NCBI GenBank assembly: GCA_034509755.1
Contig: CM067550.1
Coordinates: 923,001 to 987,000, forward strand
DNA: 64,000 nt
Direction of reading: 5' to 3'
Source of the DNA: Anisodus tanguticus
Taxonomy: Eukaryota > Streptophyta > Magnoliopsida > Solanales > Solanaceae
A program made the position numbers and the translations under genes. Position 1 is the stretch's first letter; every line of letters starts with the position of its first letter. Under the pieces are notes generated by a model. The model ran no database searches, was not told the origin of the DNA, and saw only the letters and a list, made by a program, of their open reading frames with translations. Shown here in pieces: positions 54,650 to 64,000 of this stretch.

Positions 54650-56085
54650 TTTTTTTTTATGTTATTTTGGTTTTTATAGGATTTTCACATTGAGACACCA
54701 AGAATGAGGAAATATGCTGAAACATGATAAAAATGGAAGAAGTGCTGAGAATGCCAATTCTGGAGACCGCAGAACCAGACTACGGATCGTAGAATGGTAG
54801 CTGTGCAACTGAATCATATATTGAAAGAAGAATTCTGGAGCCGCGAAATGCAACCTAAACTGTGGTCCGCAGAACGGAGCTGCGGACCGCAATTCGGTCT
54901 GCGAACCACTGCTTCAACTCGAGTTCAACTCAGATTGCGAAGACTCAAGACGTTTCTGTGAGCTGTAGTTCAGTTTTGCGGACCGCACTTCCAGCCGCAG
55001 TTCAAGACAGTCCAAGCAAGAAACCACTCTACGAACCCTAGGTCCGTTCTGCGGACCTCAGACCTATTCTGCGGTCCTGTTCTGCAGTGCAGAGTGGTCA
55101 GGCGATGGCATTTTTGTAATATTGTGTAGTCCAAAAATTGGATGCTTATATATAGTACCTAGGGTTTTGTGCTGAGATACATGATTTGATACCTAGATTT
55201 CAACATATCATAGCCACTTTTGAATATTTTTTGTCCCATTTTTCACTATTCATCTTTTAGTTAATCATTCCAAGAAAAGATTCTTAATTCATTGTGTAAA
55301 GACAAGTATTGTTCATCATTAATCATTGTAAGCATCCTTTTATATTCATTATGTCTTGTTATATTTATTATTGTGTTGTGTATTTATTACTTACAATGAG
55401 TGACTAGATTTAGATTGTGGTTGTGATAAAATAATGAAATGTGATAGTTGGGGTACTTGATAAATAATGAAAAAGGTGTATTCACGTGGGATTCAACTAC
55501 CCCTCATATTTAATGTTAAAGGGTTGGTTGCAAATATTTCTTTCTTGCCTATTGTCTCTAGTCAAACTTGAGAAAAGAGACTAGAGTCTAGGAAATGAGT
55601 ATGTTGATTAGGACTTGAGGCTTTAAACCTCATTTAATGATTCCCAACTTTAATTAAAAGGGAATCAACTAAGGGTACATAATGGGTGTTCATAAATGTC
55701 ACACTTTAGAGCTTTAGAAAGTCTAAAGTGAAATTAGGTGGGTCAATGAGAAATCCCTACCTAGACACAAGTCTCCATTACTCATACCACACTAATACAC
55801 ATACTTAAGCCTAAACTCAACACCACTTCCACGAATAGTGTCGCAACCCTAACATTTCAATTACTTGATAATTTAAACCTTATTTAAGTTGATAATTTGA
55901 AGTAGATAAAACACATAAACAACTTGGTTACCATAGAAGTAAAGTAATTAGTAAAGTCATAATATGTGCACGAATAGACTAGTTTCTCATCGTATTTCTT
56001 GTGGGATTCAACCCCAACCTATATTGGGTTCTATATTTGACAATGGCCCCGTTATACCATTAAAGGTGTAATTTGGGCGAGATCA
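54650..56085 (+). repeat. Athila-like 5' LTR (left boundary approximate)
   Basis: Contains a GC-richer block (54765-55100) with many short palindromic 'gcggaccgca'-like motifs, a TATA box 'gcttatatatagta' (55144-55157), and a long U5-like region ending 'gggcgagatca' at 56085, five bases before the primer-binding site. The other LTR is outside the window, so the ends cannot be confirmed by pairing. Confidence 0.6.
55144..55157 (+). promoter_or_regulatory. TATA box in Athila LTR
   Basis: 'gcttatatatagta', a consensus TATA stretch, lies at the boundary between the GC-rich block and the downstream leader, where a U3 promoter is expected. Confidence 0.5.
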
Positions 56086-56090
56086 AATTT

Positions 56091-56108
56091 TGGCATCGTT
56101 GTCGAAGA
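56091..56108 (+). other. primer-binding site, tRNA-Asp type, decayed
   Basis: TGGCATCGTTGTCGAAGA aligns with the common Athila/gypsy site TGGCGCCGTTGCCGGGGA with five differences. All five are C-to-T or G-to-A transitions, the pattern left by cytosine-methylation decay. Confidence 0.75.
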
Positions 56109-56205
56109 ATACAGTCTTAAAATTTTCTATTTATTGTATTATTACTTTGCTAAGAGCTTTATTTCTAAATTTATGTTTGCTTGTTATTTTTGTGTTGAAG
56201 GTGCT

Positions 56206-57900
56206 ATGGCGGATTTATCCGATGATGAGAGAAATGTAGAGATAGTCACATTTGCTAATGACATCCGGCCACCCCAAATTCCAGAGAATGCAAGTTTCCA
56301 TATCACGTCCACCATGCTCTACATGCTCAAGAATAAGGGCCTATTCGGAGGATCGGCATCCGACGATCCGAACAGACACTTGAGGAATTTCAATGAGGTG
56401 TGCCTTGCATTTCTTCGTCCCAATGTGTCCGAAAAAGCCGTGAAGCTAAGGCTCTTCCCCTTCTCTCTAACGGGAGAGGCTACCGTATGATTGAATGACT
56501 TGCCTTCTGAGTCCATCACTACATGAAGCGAGTTAGTAGAGTCATTCCTTGGGAGGTTTTTCCCGCTAGCTCGAATGATCCAACTTCGAGATAAAATCAT
56601 GACATTCCGTCAAATGCCAGGTGAAGCCTTACATAAGGCATGGTAAAGATTCAAGAAGAAGCTCAAACAATGCTACACTTTGAGTGACGATGTCTTACTC
56701 TAAATATTCTATCGGGCGCTAGATTCGGTTAAGATGTCGGTGGCCAATAACATAGCGGAAGGTGCCTTGATGGATAATTCATTTACGGTAGTGAGTGAGC
56801 TTCTTGATAAGCTAACAAATACAAACCATAGTTGGCATACGATATCATCAAAAGTAGTTGGGGTGGTCCCTCTAAGGTGCTATATAGAGAAACCTTGAAG
56901 AATAAGGAAGAGAGGGATGAGACCATGGCACAACTAATTACCTAAATGGCGGTCCTTACAAAACATGTGATGGAGAAAGAGACCAAGAAAGTGAATGCGG
57001 TTAGTAGCATGGGTCCTAAGTAAAGTGCAACAGAGATGGTACCCTATGATCAAGAGGGGTACAATAAAAGTGAAGAAGATGTAAACTTCGTGAACAATGT
57101 GCAGGGGAGTTTCTGCCCTAATTACCAAGGATCATGCCAATCGTGGCGATCTAGTAATCAAGACGGGAATCAAGGTTGGAGAAATGATCAAGACCACTCT
57201 AATTGGAGGGAGAGAAATGAATGGGGATGGAGATAAAGCAACAACAACGCGTACCAAAACTGTAGCTCCAACCCTTATGTTCCACCAAGAGGGCAAGCTT
57301 ACCAACAACGTACACAACATCCTCCTTACCACAATCGTGAGTCGACTAGCGATCCCGCTAGTTCGAAACTTAAAGTGATGATATCTAGGGTGTTGAAAAA
57401 CTAAGACAAGTCCGAGGCTAACATAAAAGATCTCAACAACTTTGTATCCTCACATTCAACATCCATCAAGCAACTAGAAAGCCAATTAGGGCAAATTGCT
57501 TCCACACTAAACCCAAGACAAAAAGGTACCCTCACTAGTGATACGGTAGCCAATCCAAAAAATGAAAGGAGAGGGGTGTCACATTGTTTGGCCATTTCTA
57601 TTAGAAGTGGGAGAGTGTTAGAGGAGCCGAAGATGCCAAAGAAGAGTTATTATAAGATGATAAATGACTTTGTCTTGATAGAAGAGAGGAGTGATGAGAA
57701 AAATAAGGTTGATAAAAGAGAGGAAGTCCTTAAAATGAAAAAAATGAACAATACAAAAGCTTTAAAGCCTACTCCTCCCTTTCCACAAAGATTTACCAAG
57801 AGAATTAAAGATGGCAAGTTCAACAAGTTCTTAGAGATGTTAAAACAATTGTTGGTCAATATTCTACTTGTTGAAGCCTTAGAGCAAATTCCGGGGTATG
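56206..57900 (+). pseudogene. Athila gag
   Basis: The ATG at 56206 begins MADLSDDERNVEIV. The conserved Athila gag stretch follows: SDDPNRHLRNFNEVCLAF, KLRLFPFSLTGEAT, a stop (TGA, 56488) where Trp is usual, LNDLPSESITT, another TGA (56524) at a Trp position, FLGRFFPLARMIQLRDKI and ALHKAW. Further stops occur at 56644 and 56701. The C-terminal part resumes in other frames (SIKQLESQLGQIASTLNPRQ near 57460; RFTKRIKDGKFNKFLEMLKQ near 57800), which is the usual gag-protease linker. It cannot make a capsid protein. Confidence 0.85.
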
Positions 57901-58400
57901 CCAAGTTTATGAAGGACTTGATTACAAAGAAGCGAAAAGTGAGTTTTAAGATGTTGGACGTTACTCACCAATGTAGCACTATCATTTATGTCTCTATTGT
58001 GAATAAACAAGAGGAACCCAGTGCTTTCACCATTCGGTGCACCATTGGGGTGTACTAATTTGCAAAGGCCCTTTGTGACCTTGGAGCAAGAATCAATTTG
58101 ATGTCGTTCGCTATTTTCAAGAAGCTAGGTTTGAGAAATCCCTGACCTACAAATATGAGATTGCTCATGGCGGATAGGATAGTGAAGCGACCAATGGGGA
58201 TCATATATGATGTTCTTATGAAGGTTGATAAATTTATCTTCCCTACCAATTTTATGATATTGGATTGTGCGGTCGACTATGATGTTCCTATAATCTTGGG
58301 ACATCTATTCTTAGCGACGGGGAGAGAGGTATGTGATGTGGAGAGTGGAGAGTTGAAGTTCTGAATGAATGACTAAGAAGTTACATTCCATGTGTGCAAA
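57900..58400 (+). pseudogene. Athila aspartic protease region
   Basis: After IRCTIGVY and a stop comes KALCDLGARINLMSFAIFKK (58064-58123), the DLGA-S-INLMP-type active site of Athila-like proteases with Ser changed to Arg. Then MILDCAVDYDVPIILGHLFL and GREVCDVESGELKF, the flap-and-end region, follow and end at a stop at 58364. Confidence 0.82.
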
Positions 58401-58639
58401 TCCATGAAACAATCTATGGATATGTGGGTAATTTCAGTTATTGATGTGATTGATGATGAGGTAGAATTGAACGTCGAGGTTGATGTTATCGAAGGGAAAT
58501 TGATGGTGGTATTGATAAACTATAATGATGAGATAGTTGAAGGGATATCAGAGACTATGCTTGCTCTTGAGGGCCAAGGGGTCCTATTCATATACTCCTA
58601 GATGTTTGGCCTCTGACTTGGAAAATCCTGGAGTCCCTT

Positions 58640-60400
58640 CCCTCTGACCTTCCATTGAAGAACTGCCAAGCCTTGAGCTCAAGCCACTCCTAAGCCATTT
58701 GGAGTACAAGTTTCTTAAGCCGGATGATTCATTACCGGTTATTATCTCATCCAAGCTTAATGAAAGCCAAGTGGAAGCTTTATTATCGATCTTGAAAACC
58801 TATAAAAGAGCAATTGGGTGGACTATAGTGGACATCTGAGGGATAAGTCTAGGTGTATGTACTCATCAAATCCATCTTAAAGAGAATAGTTCCCCAAGTG
58901 TTGAGCATCAAGGGAGGTTAAACCCCTCAATGCAAGATGTTATCAAGAAAGAAATTACAAAGTGGTTAGATGCGGGGGTAATGTACCTCTTTTCTGATAG
59001 TACATGTGTAAGCCCCGTGCAATGTGTTCCAAAGAAATGAGGGATCACAGCGGTCCCAAATGATAAGTCTAGGTGTATGTACTCATCAAATCCATCTTAA
59101 AGAGAATAGTTCCCCAAGTGTTGAGCATCAAATGAGGTTAAACCCCTCAATGCAAGATGTTATCAAGAAAGAAATTACAAAGTGGTTAGATGCGGGGGTA
59201 ATGTACCCCTTTTCCGATAGTACATGTGTAAGCCCCGTGCAATGTGTTCCAAAGAAAGGAGGGATCACAGCGGTCCCAAATGATAAAAATGAGTTGATAC
59301 CAATGAGGACAGTAACCGGGTGGAGAGTTTGCATGGACTACCGGAAGTTGAATAGTGCTACAGGGAAAGATCAGTTCTCCCTACCTTTCATTATCCAAAT
59401 GCTTGATAGGTTGGCAATAAAGTCTTACTATTATTTTTTGGACGGGTACTCGTGCTACAATCAAATCGAAATAGCCTAGGAGGATCAAGAAAAGATCACA
59501 TTCACTTGTCCATATAGTACATTCATCTTTCGAATGATACATTTCGGTCTTTACAATGCTCCCGCCACCTTCCAATGTTGCATAATGACAATTTTTGATG
59601 ATTTGGTGGAAGATGTTATGGAAGTCTTCATTGATGACTTCTCCATAGTTGAGAGTCCTTTGAAGCTTTCTTGGAAAATTTCTCCCTTGTATTGAAAAGA
59701 TGTGAAGAGACCAATTCGGTCTTCAATTGGGAGAAATGTCACTTTATGGTCACGGAAGGCATAGTCAGATCTCCAAGGATGGTATTGAAGTAGATAAGGC
59801 CAAGATTGAAGTGATCGCCAAGTTGCCTCCTCTAACAACCGTCAAGGGTATCCAAAGTTTCTTAGGGCATATTGAGTTTTATAGAAGATTCATCAAAGAT
59901 TTTTCAAAGATCACGAGCCCAAAATATGCAAAATTTGAGTTCAATGAAGCATGCCTCAAAGCTTTTGAGGCTTTAAAAGAGAAATTTGTTTCAGCTCCTA
60001 TAATTGTGACTCCAAATTGGGATCTCCCATTTGAATTGATACGTGATACAAGTGGGGTTGTTATTGGAGATATGTTGGGTCAAAGACATGGCAAAATCCT
60101 TCACCCAATCTATTATGCAAGTAGATCGCTTAATGAGGCTCAAAAGAATTGCACGGTGACGGAGAAGGAGTTGCTTGCCATTGTCTTTGCTTTTGAAATT
60201 TTTTGGTCTTACCTATGGGGTTCTAAAGTGGTGGTGTATTATGATAATGCAACCCTTCGATACCTAATGGCAAAGAAGGATGTGAAGCCATGCTTAATTA
60301 GATGGGTACTCCTTCGACAAGGGTTTGATTTTGAGATAAAATATTGAAAGAGTTGTGAGAACCAAGTAGCAGACCATTTGTCAAGTATAGGAGAGGCCGG
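58640..60400 (+). pseudogene. Athila reverse transcriptase and RNase H
   Basis: RT: LKYKFLKPDDSLPVIISS-like sequence (near 58710), the duplicated leader, then TVTGWRVCMDYRKLNSATGK, LDRLAIKSYYYFLDGYSCYN (Gly to Cys in YSGYNQ), a stop, EDQEKITFTCPYSTFIFRMI, NAPATFQCCIMTIFDDLV and EVFIDDFSIV (active site; Ile where Met is usual). The RT-RNase H connection gives GIEVDKAKIEVIAKLPPLTT and FLGHIEFYRRFIKDFSKI (from about 59770). RNase H: FELIRDTSGVVIGDMLGQR, HPIYYASRSLNEAQKNCTVT, EKELLAIVFA, VVVYYDNATLRYLMAKKDVK and a stop at about 60345. Order and motifs are those of Ty3/gypsy. Confidence 0.88.
58842..59281 (+). repeat. 220-bp tandem duplication within Athila RT leader
   Basis: 58842-59061 and 59062-59281 are tandem copies, from 'gataagtctaggtgtatgta' to 'acagcggtcccaaat', with about five base differences. 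As 220 is not a multiple of three, the duplication shifts the frame. Both copies encode DVIKKEITKWLDAGVMY and CVSPVQCVPKK. Confidence 0.95.
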
Positions 60401-60639
60401 AAAGCCAAAGAATGAATTGGAGATCAATGATGATTTTCCGGATGAGCAAGTCTTTGCTTCATCTAAAGATGATATCCCTTGGTATGCCAATTTTTCCAAT
60501 TACTTGGTAAGTGGAATTATGCCGGATCATCTAAACTCTCATCAAAACAAAAAAAATTGAGAGACTCTCGGCATTATTATTGGGATGAGCCTTATCTCTT
60601 TCGGATTTGCGCCGACATGATTCGGAGATGTGTGTCCGA

Positions 60640-61684
60640 GGTTGAGGCTTTGTCTATCATGGAAGCATATCATACTTCACCCATTGGGGGTCACCATGCT
60701 AGTAAATGCATGACCTCCAAAATTCTTTAAAGTGGCTTTTATTAGCCAACAATCTACAAAGATTCTCATGAATTTGTGAAGCATTGTGACCAATGTCAAA
60801 GGAAAGGTAATGTCTCTAGAAGGCATGGGTTTCTTATGTCTCATATTATTGAAGTGGAATTATTTGATGTGTGGGGATTAGATTTCATGGGGTCATTCAT
60901 GAGTTCGTTTGGCAACAAATATATACTTGTGGCAGTTGATTATGTGTCCAAGTGGGTTGAAGCCGTAGCCATTCCAAACAACGAAGGGAAGAGTGTCGTC
61001 GTGTTCCTCAAGAATAATATTGTCAGTCATTTTGGGACCCCTAGAGCCATCATAATTGATGGAGGCTCTCACTTTTGCAATAGAGTGTTTGTCTCCCTTC
61101 TTGAAAAGTATGGGGTTAAGCATAAGATGACAACTCCTTACCACCTCCAAACAAGTGGTCAAGTGGAAGTGTCCAACCGAGAGATAAAAAGCATTTTGAT
61201 GAAGATAATTAATCTCATGAGGACGTATTGGTCGAGAAAGCTTGATGACGCCTTGTGGGCGTATAGGACGACATACAAGTCTCCTATTGGGATATCACCG
61301 TACAAGTTGGTATTTAGTAAGGCATGTCATCTTTTGGTAGAGGTGCAATACAAGGCACTTTGGGCATTGAAGAAGCTAAAAATTGATTGGGAGAATACAT
61401 CGAAGTTAAGGAGGGATCAAATCAATGAGATAGATGAGTTCCGTATCCAAGCATATGAAAAATCCATTTTCTACAAGGAGAAGATGAAGTTCCTCCATGA
61501 TAAGAGGATTTTGAAGCAGAAATTTTCACCCAGGGACTTGGTCTTGCTCTACAATTCAAGACTCAAATTGTTTCTCGAGATGTTGAAGTCGAGATGGTCC
61601 GGCCCTTTCAAAGTGATGAAGGTTTTTTCATATGGTGCCAAAGAGTCAAGCATTATTTGGGAAGTTTTGATGATCATAGGGTGA
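60640..61684 (+). pseudogene. Athila integrase
   Basis: The zinc-binding HHCC part is visible as IGGHHASKCMTS, then (after a stop near 60728) FVKHCDQCQRKGN. The catalytic core from 60776 is open for 302 codons: WGLDFMGSFMSSFGN (first Asp), IIIDGGSHFCNRVF (second Asp) and SGQVEVSNREIKSI (Glu), so all three catalytic acids are kept. Downstream are DDALWAYRTTYKSPIGISPY, LVFSKACHLLVEV and FSPRDLVLLYNSRLKLF, then SRWSGPF. The frame ends at 61684. This is the best-preserved coding part of the element, but it could not be made from this transcript because upstream frames are broken. Confidence 0.9.
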
Positions 61685-63186
61685 ATAACATCATCACCCT
61701 CTACAAACCTTGAACAATTTGTGGTAACATTCACCGTGCCGTGACGTTAAATCAAGGGCTAATGGGAGGCAACCTAATATTTTACTTTGTTTTCTTTATT
61801 TTTTCTTTTTTCACTTGTGTGTTTGATAGTTTGTTAAGTGTGTAGGATCTGTAAACACGTGAAAATGGGGAGAAAATATGGAAAGATGAGCAAAATAAGT
61901 CAAAAGCGAAAGAGAGACCATTGTGCGGTCTACTCTGTGGGTAACAGTCTAGGTCTGTGGACTGCACTTTGGTTCGCAAAATTACGCAGTGTACCTGGGA
62001 GTTTTCAGACAAATTGTTGAGAAACGAACCCTTTTGCTGACCGTAGTCAGGTTCTGCGATCACAAAATGGGTGACATGTCATCTAATTAAAAACATGGTA
62101 AGTGGGTCGCAATCCAGTTCTGCGGACTGCAGACCTGAACTGTGACCCGATCGTTACTCCCCTCACACACACACCTCTTGCACGCACTTTACTTCGATCA
62201 ATCACTTCATCTTCCCCATCTACTAGTCGATCACAAGGTATATTTCTCTTCTCATTTTTTCTCCTTTTCTCGCAAGAATAGGTAAAAAAGGGTAGTTGTG
62301 ATCATGAAATTGACTTGTGGGTTTGAATAATTATTGTGTGATGTATATGTGTGCCTCATGTAGCCATGAAAGTGTGTGATTGTTCTTCGTTTCCTCATTT
62401 TCCACTATTGCTTAGAAATCGCAAATATTGCGAATTTGAAATTATTGAAATTTTGCGAAATTGTTTGCATATGGGGATTGAGCTCGGGTTCAATTGCATG
62501 AGTCGTAAATTTGGGTGCTTAATTTGTGTGGGAAAGTGCTCAATTGAAAGAAATTGTGAAATATTACCTAAACATGCCTATATTTGATAAATTTGTTTTA
62601 ATTGAAATCGTAGTGAAGTCTAAGTACCTACGAGCCTGAATTGTAAGCATGTTTTAGGCTGGTAATGTGTGCGTGGTGCTAGTATGGGTGTGGCAACACC
62701 CATTTTTGAAAATTGAGGCGCAATCCTTAAAGAATACCCAAAGTGAGGTGACATGGTGCCTTTTTATAAGCCGCAGAATGGTTCTGCGGACTGCAAAAGG
62801 GCACCCCAGTCCGCAGAATCACCTAGTAAGGTTGGTTAGTTGAAAGGCAAAACTATGATGCCTTTTGCGGGCCGTAGAATGGTTATGCAGACCGCAAAGT
62901 AGGTTGCAGTTTTGCCCAGTGAATTTGAGATTTCTGGGCAGAAGTGTGATCTCAGTCTGCGGACCACAGTTTGGGTTTGCGAAATCGCAAACCTGGACTG
63001 TGGCCCGAAGACCAGGTCTGCGATCACTGAAGTTGTTTCTAGTATTGTGTTTTCATTCTTTCTTTTTCACTTTATAGTATAACTTCTTGTTTGTTTTGCG
63101 TGTTTTATTCTTGAAATTACTTTCGAAAAAAATACAAAGATATTTTACTTTGTTTTCGCACCATAGTCCAAGACTCATCATGTCTC
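61685..63186 (+). other. Athila post-pol non-coding region with palindromic GC motifs
   Basis: About 1.5 kb without a convincing coding frame. It is rich in short motifs of the type 'tctgcggactgcagacctga' (62115), 'gttctgcggactgcaaaagg' (62780) and 'gtctgcggaccacagtttgg' (62956), similar in character to those in the 5' LTR. Open frames on both strands here look like chance. Confidence 0.6.
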
Positions 63187-64000
63187 TTGTTTGCAAAAAT
63201 AGCTCCTAAAAAGATGCAAGCACAGAAGGGTATCATCATAAATAAAATGGCACCCCCGGTTAGATCTTTGAGGCCTACTCAAGCTCGGTTGATACCCAGG
63301 GCCAAGACTTGGCTGGGCAACAAAAAAAGCACCCCAGCACAGTTGTATCTAGTGATGAGGAGTCACAAACCTCCAACGCCACAACATATTCATCCTTACA
63401 GTCTGAAGAGGAGGATGTTGTGGCGGAAGAGGCCCGAGCGGCCGAGGTTAGACAAAAGAGGGCCCAAGAAGTTCAGTTCTAAGGGTTCTAAAGAGCAATA
63501 TCAGAAAAGCAAAGACCAGACCTTCATCGAAGAGAAATGGATTTCCATAAATGGGTTGTGGGATCAGTTCTCAAGAGTGTGGGATATACTTGTGTTTCAT
63601 GGGTGGCAATGCTTCTTCACGCGATTTCCCCAATACAACGAAGAATTGGTCTGCGAGTTTTATGCTTCTTATGTCGCATCTATGCCGAAGAAAACAAAGG
63701 GGCAACCAAAAGCATTCTAGATGAGGTAGAGGTTCGAGGAGTCAAAGTGCAATGTGGAAGCATAACAATTAGTAAAGTACTTGATCCCAACATGTTATGT
63801 GACCATAATGAGTATGTTATAAAGATCTCGGGCCGGATGGATGATGAACGTGTGTGGGCGGCCGCAATTATGACTAATGCGACCCCGGAGTGGATTACCG
63901 CGGGTACAAATATCTACAAGAACACCTTGAGTACAGAAGCCAAGTTTTGGCTGAGCTTTGTAAGTAGCCGATTGCAGAAGTTATACAATGAGACAAATAT
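63187..64000 (+). pseudogene. Athila 3' extra ORF ('putative plant transposon protein' domain), incomplete
   Basis: The first part is in shifted frames. The stretch HGWQCFFTRFPQYNEELVCE followed by FYASYVAS (63597-63690), and then in another frame DEVEVRGVKVQCGSITISKV, AAAIMTNATPEWITAGTNIY and AKFWLSFVSSRLQKLYNETN (63719-63998), match the ORF found downstream of pol in Athila-like elements. That ORF is sometimes called env-like, but its function is unproven. It is cut by the window end, and a frameshift near 63700 separates the two halves. Confidence 0.7.

Larger units (their letters stand above)
54650..64000 (+). mobile_element. Athila-type Ty3/gypsy retrotransposon (decayed, right end beyond window)
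   Basis: Components run in order on the plus strand: LTR-like sequence with a TATA box (to 56085), a tRNA-Asp-type primer-binding site (56091), gag (from 56206), aspartic protease with DLGA, RT, RNase H, integrase (to 61684), a non-coding region of about 1.4 kb and the start of an extra 3' ORF typical of Athila elements. The order RT-RNase H-integrase defines Ty3/gypsy. Many stops and a 220-bp internal duplication make it inactive. The left LTR boundary near 54650 is approximate, and the 3' LTR would lie past 64000. Confidence 0.88.

Noticed and set aside
61838..62587. Small frames (60-78 codons) in the post-pol region
   Set aside because: Their sequence follows the repeated GC motifs; no conserved domain and no consistent frame.
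1..64000. CRISPR arrays, bacterial operons, phage or integron structures
   Set aside because: All coding evidence is plant nuclear; tandem repeats here have irregular spacing and no cas-like genes.

Overview
The window is AT-rich plant nuclear DNA, almost certainly from a nightshade (Solanaceae). The evidence is the 3' ends of Solanaceae-type SINEs, many copies of the RTE-type LINE tail common in that family, Ty1/copia and Athila-type Ty3/gypsy retrotransposons, and two intron-containing genes with plant splice sites. No bacterial or viral operon, CRISPR array, rRNA or canonical tRNA gene was seen. The genus cannot be fixed from the sequence alone.

Layout. (1) 1-4.2 kb is a repeat mosaic: two copies of an RTE LINE fragment flank a tandem-repeat-rich block that looks like part of a Tat/Ogre-type LTR, followed by a copia RNase H fragment. 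(2) 4243-8811 is Copia-A (+), with two near-identical LTRs but no gag or protease. (3) 8.8-15.3 kb is gene-poor, with MITEs, a decayed LTR and a duplicated block of about 0.3 kb. (4) 15311-16209 (-) is a two-exon gene for an unrecognised multi-pass membrane protein. (5) 17.5-18.7 kb is the 3' part of an RTE LINE. (6) 19.5-27.4 kb (+) is a 5'-truncated, nonsense-bearing kinesin-12 pseudogene whose last intron carries Copia-B (21584-26346, -) with a perfect 5-bp target-site duplication. (7) 28.9-35.9 kb holds SINE and copia debris and microsatellites. (8) 35998-38642 (-) is an intact seven-exon bHLH transcription factor gene (472 aa), the clearest functional gene here. (9) 39-43.8 kb is intergenic with a SINE and a MITE. 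(10) 43821-47999 (-) is Copia-C, internally deleted. (11) 48064-48836 is a pogo/Emigrant-like DNA transposon remnant. (12) 49276-49701 (-) is a small secreted His/Pro-rich protein gene. (13) 50.8-53.4 kb has a LINE fragment and a TIR element. (14) From about 54.65 kb to the end is a decayed Athila-type Ty3/gypsy element (+), covering LTR, PBS, gag, protease, RT, RNase H, integrase and the start of the extra 3' ORF. It runs off the window.

The probably functional host genes are the bHLH factor, the His-rich secreted protein and possibly the membrane protein. They are separate single transcription units, and nothing suggests they work together. I found no convincing undescribed system. The most unusual structures are a hairpin-bearing tandem array (566-1515), repeated foldback MITEs in the bHLH introns, a head-to-head inverted copia junction at 30120, a clean insertion inside the kinesin-12 pseudogene, and transition-biased decay of the Athila element visible even in its primer-binding site.
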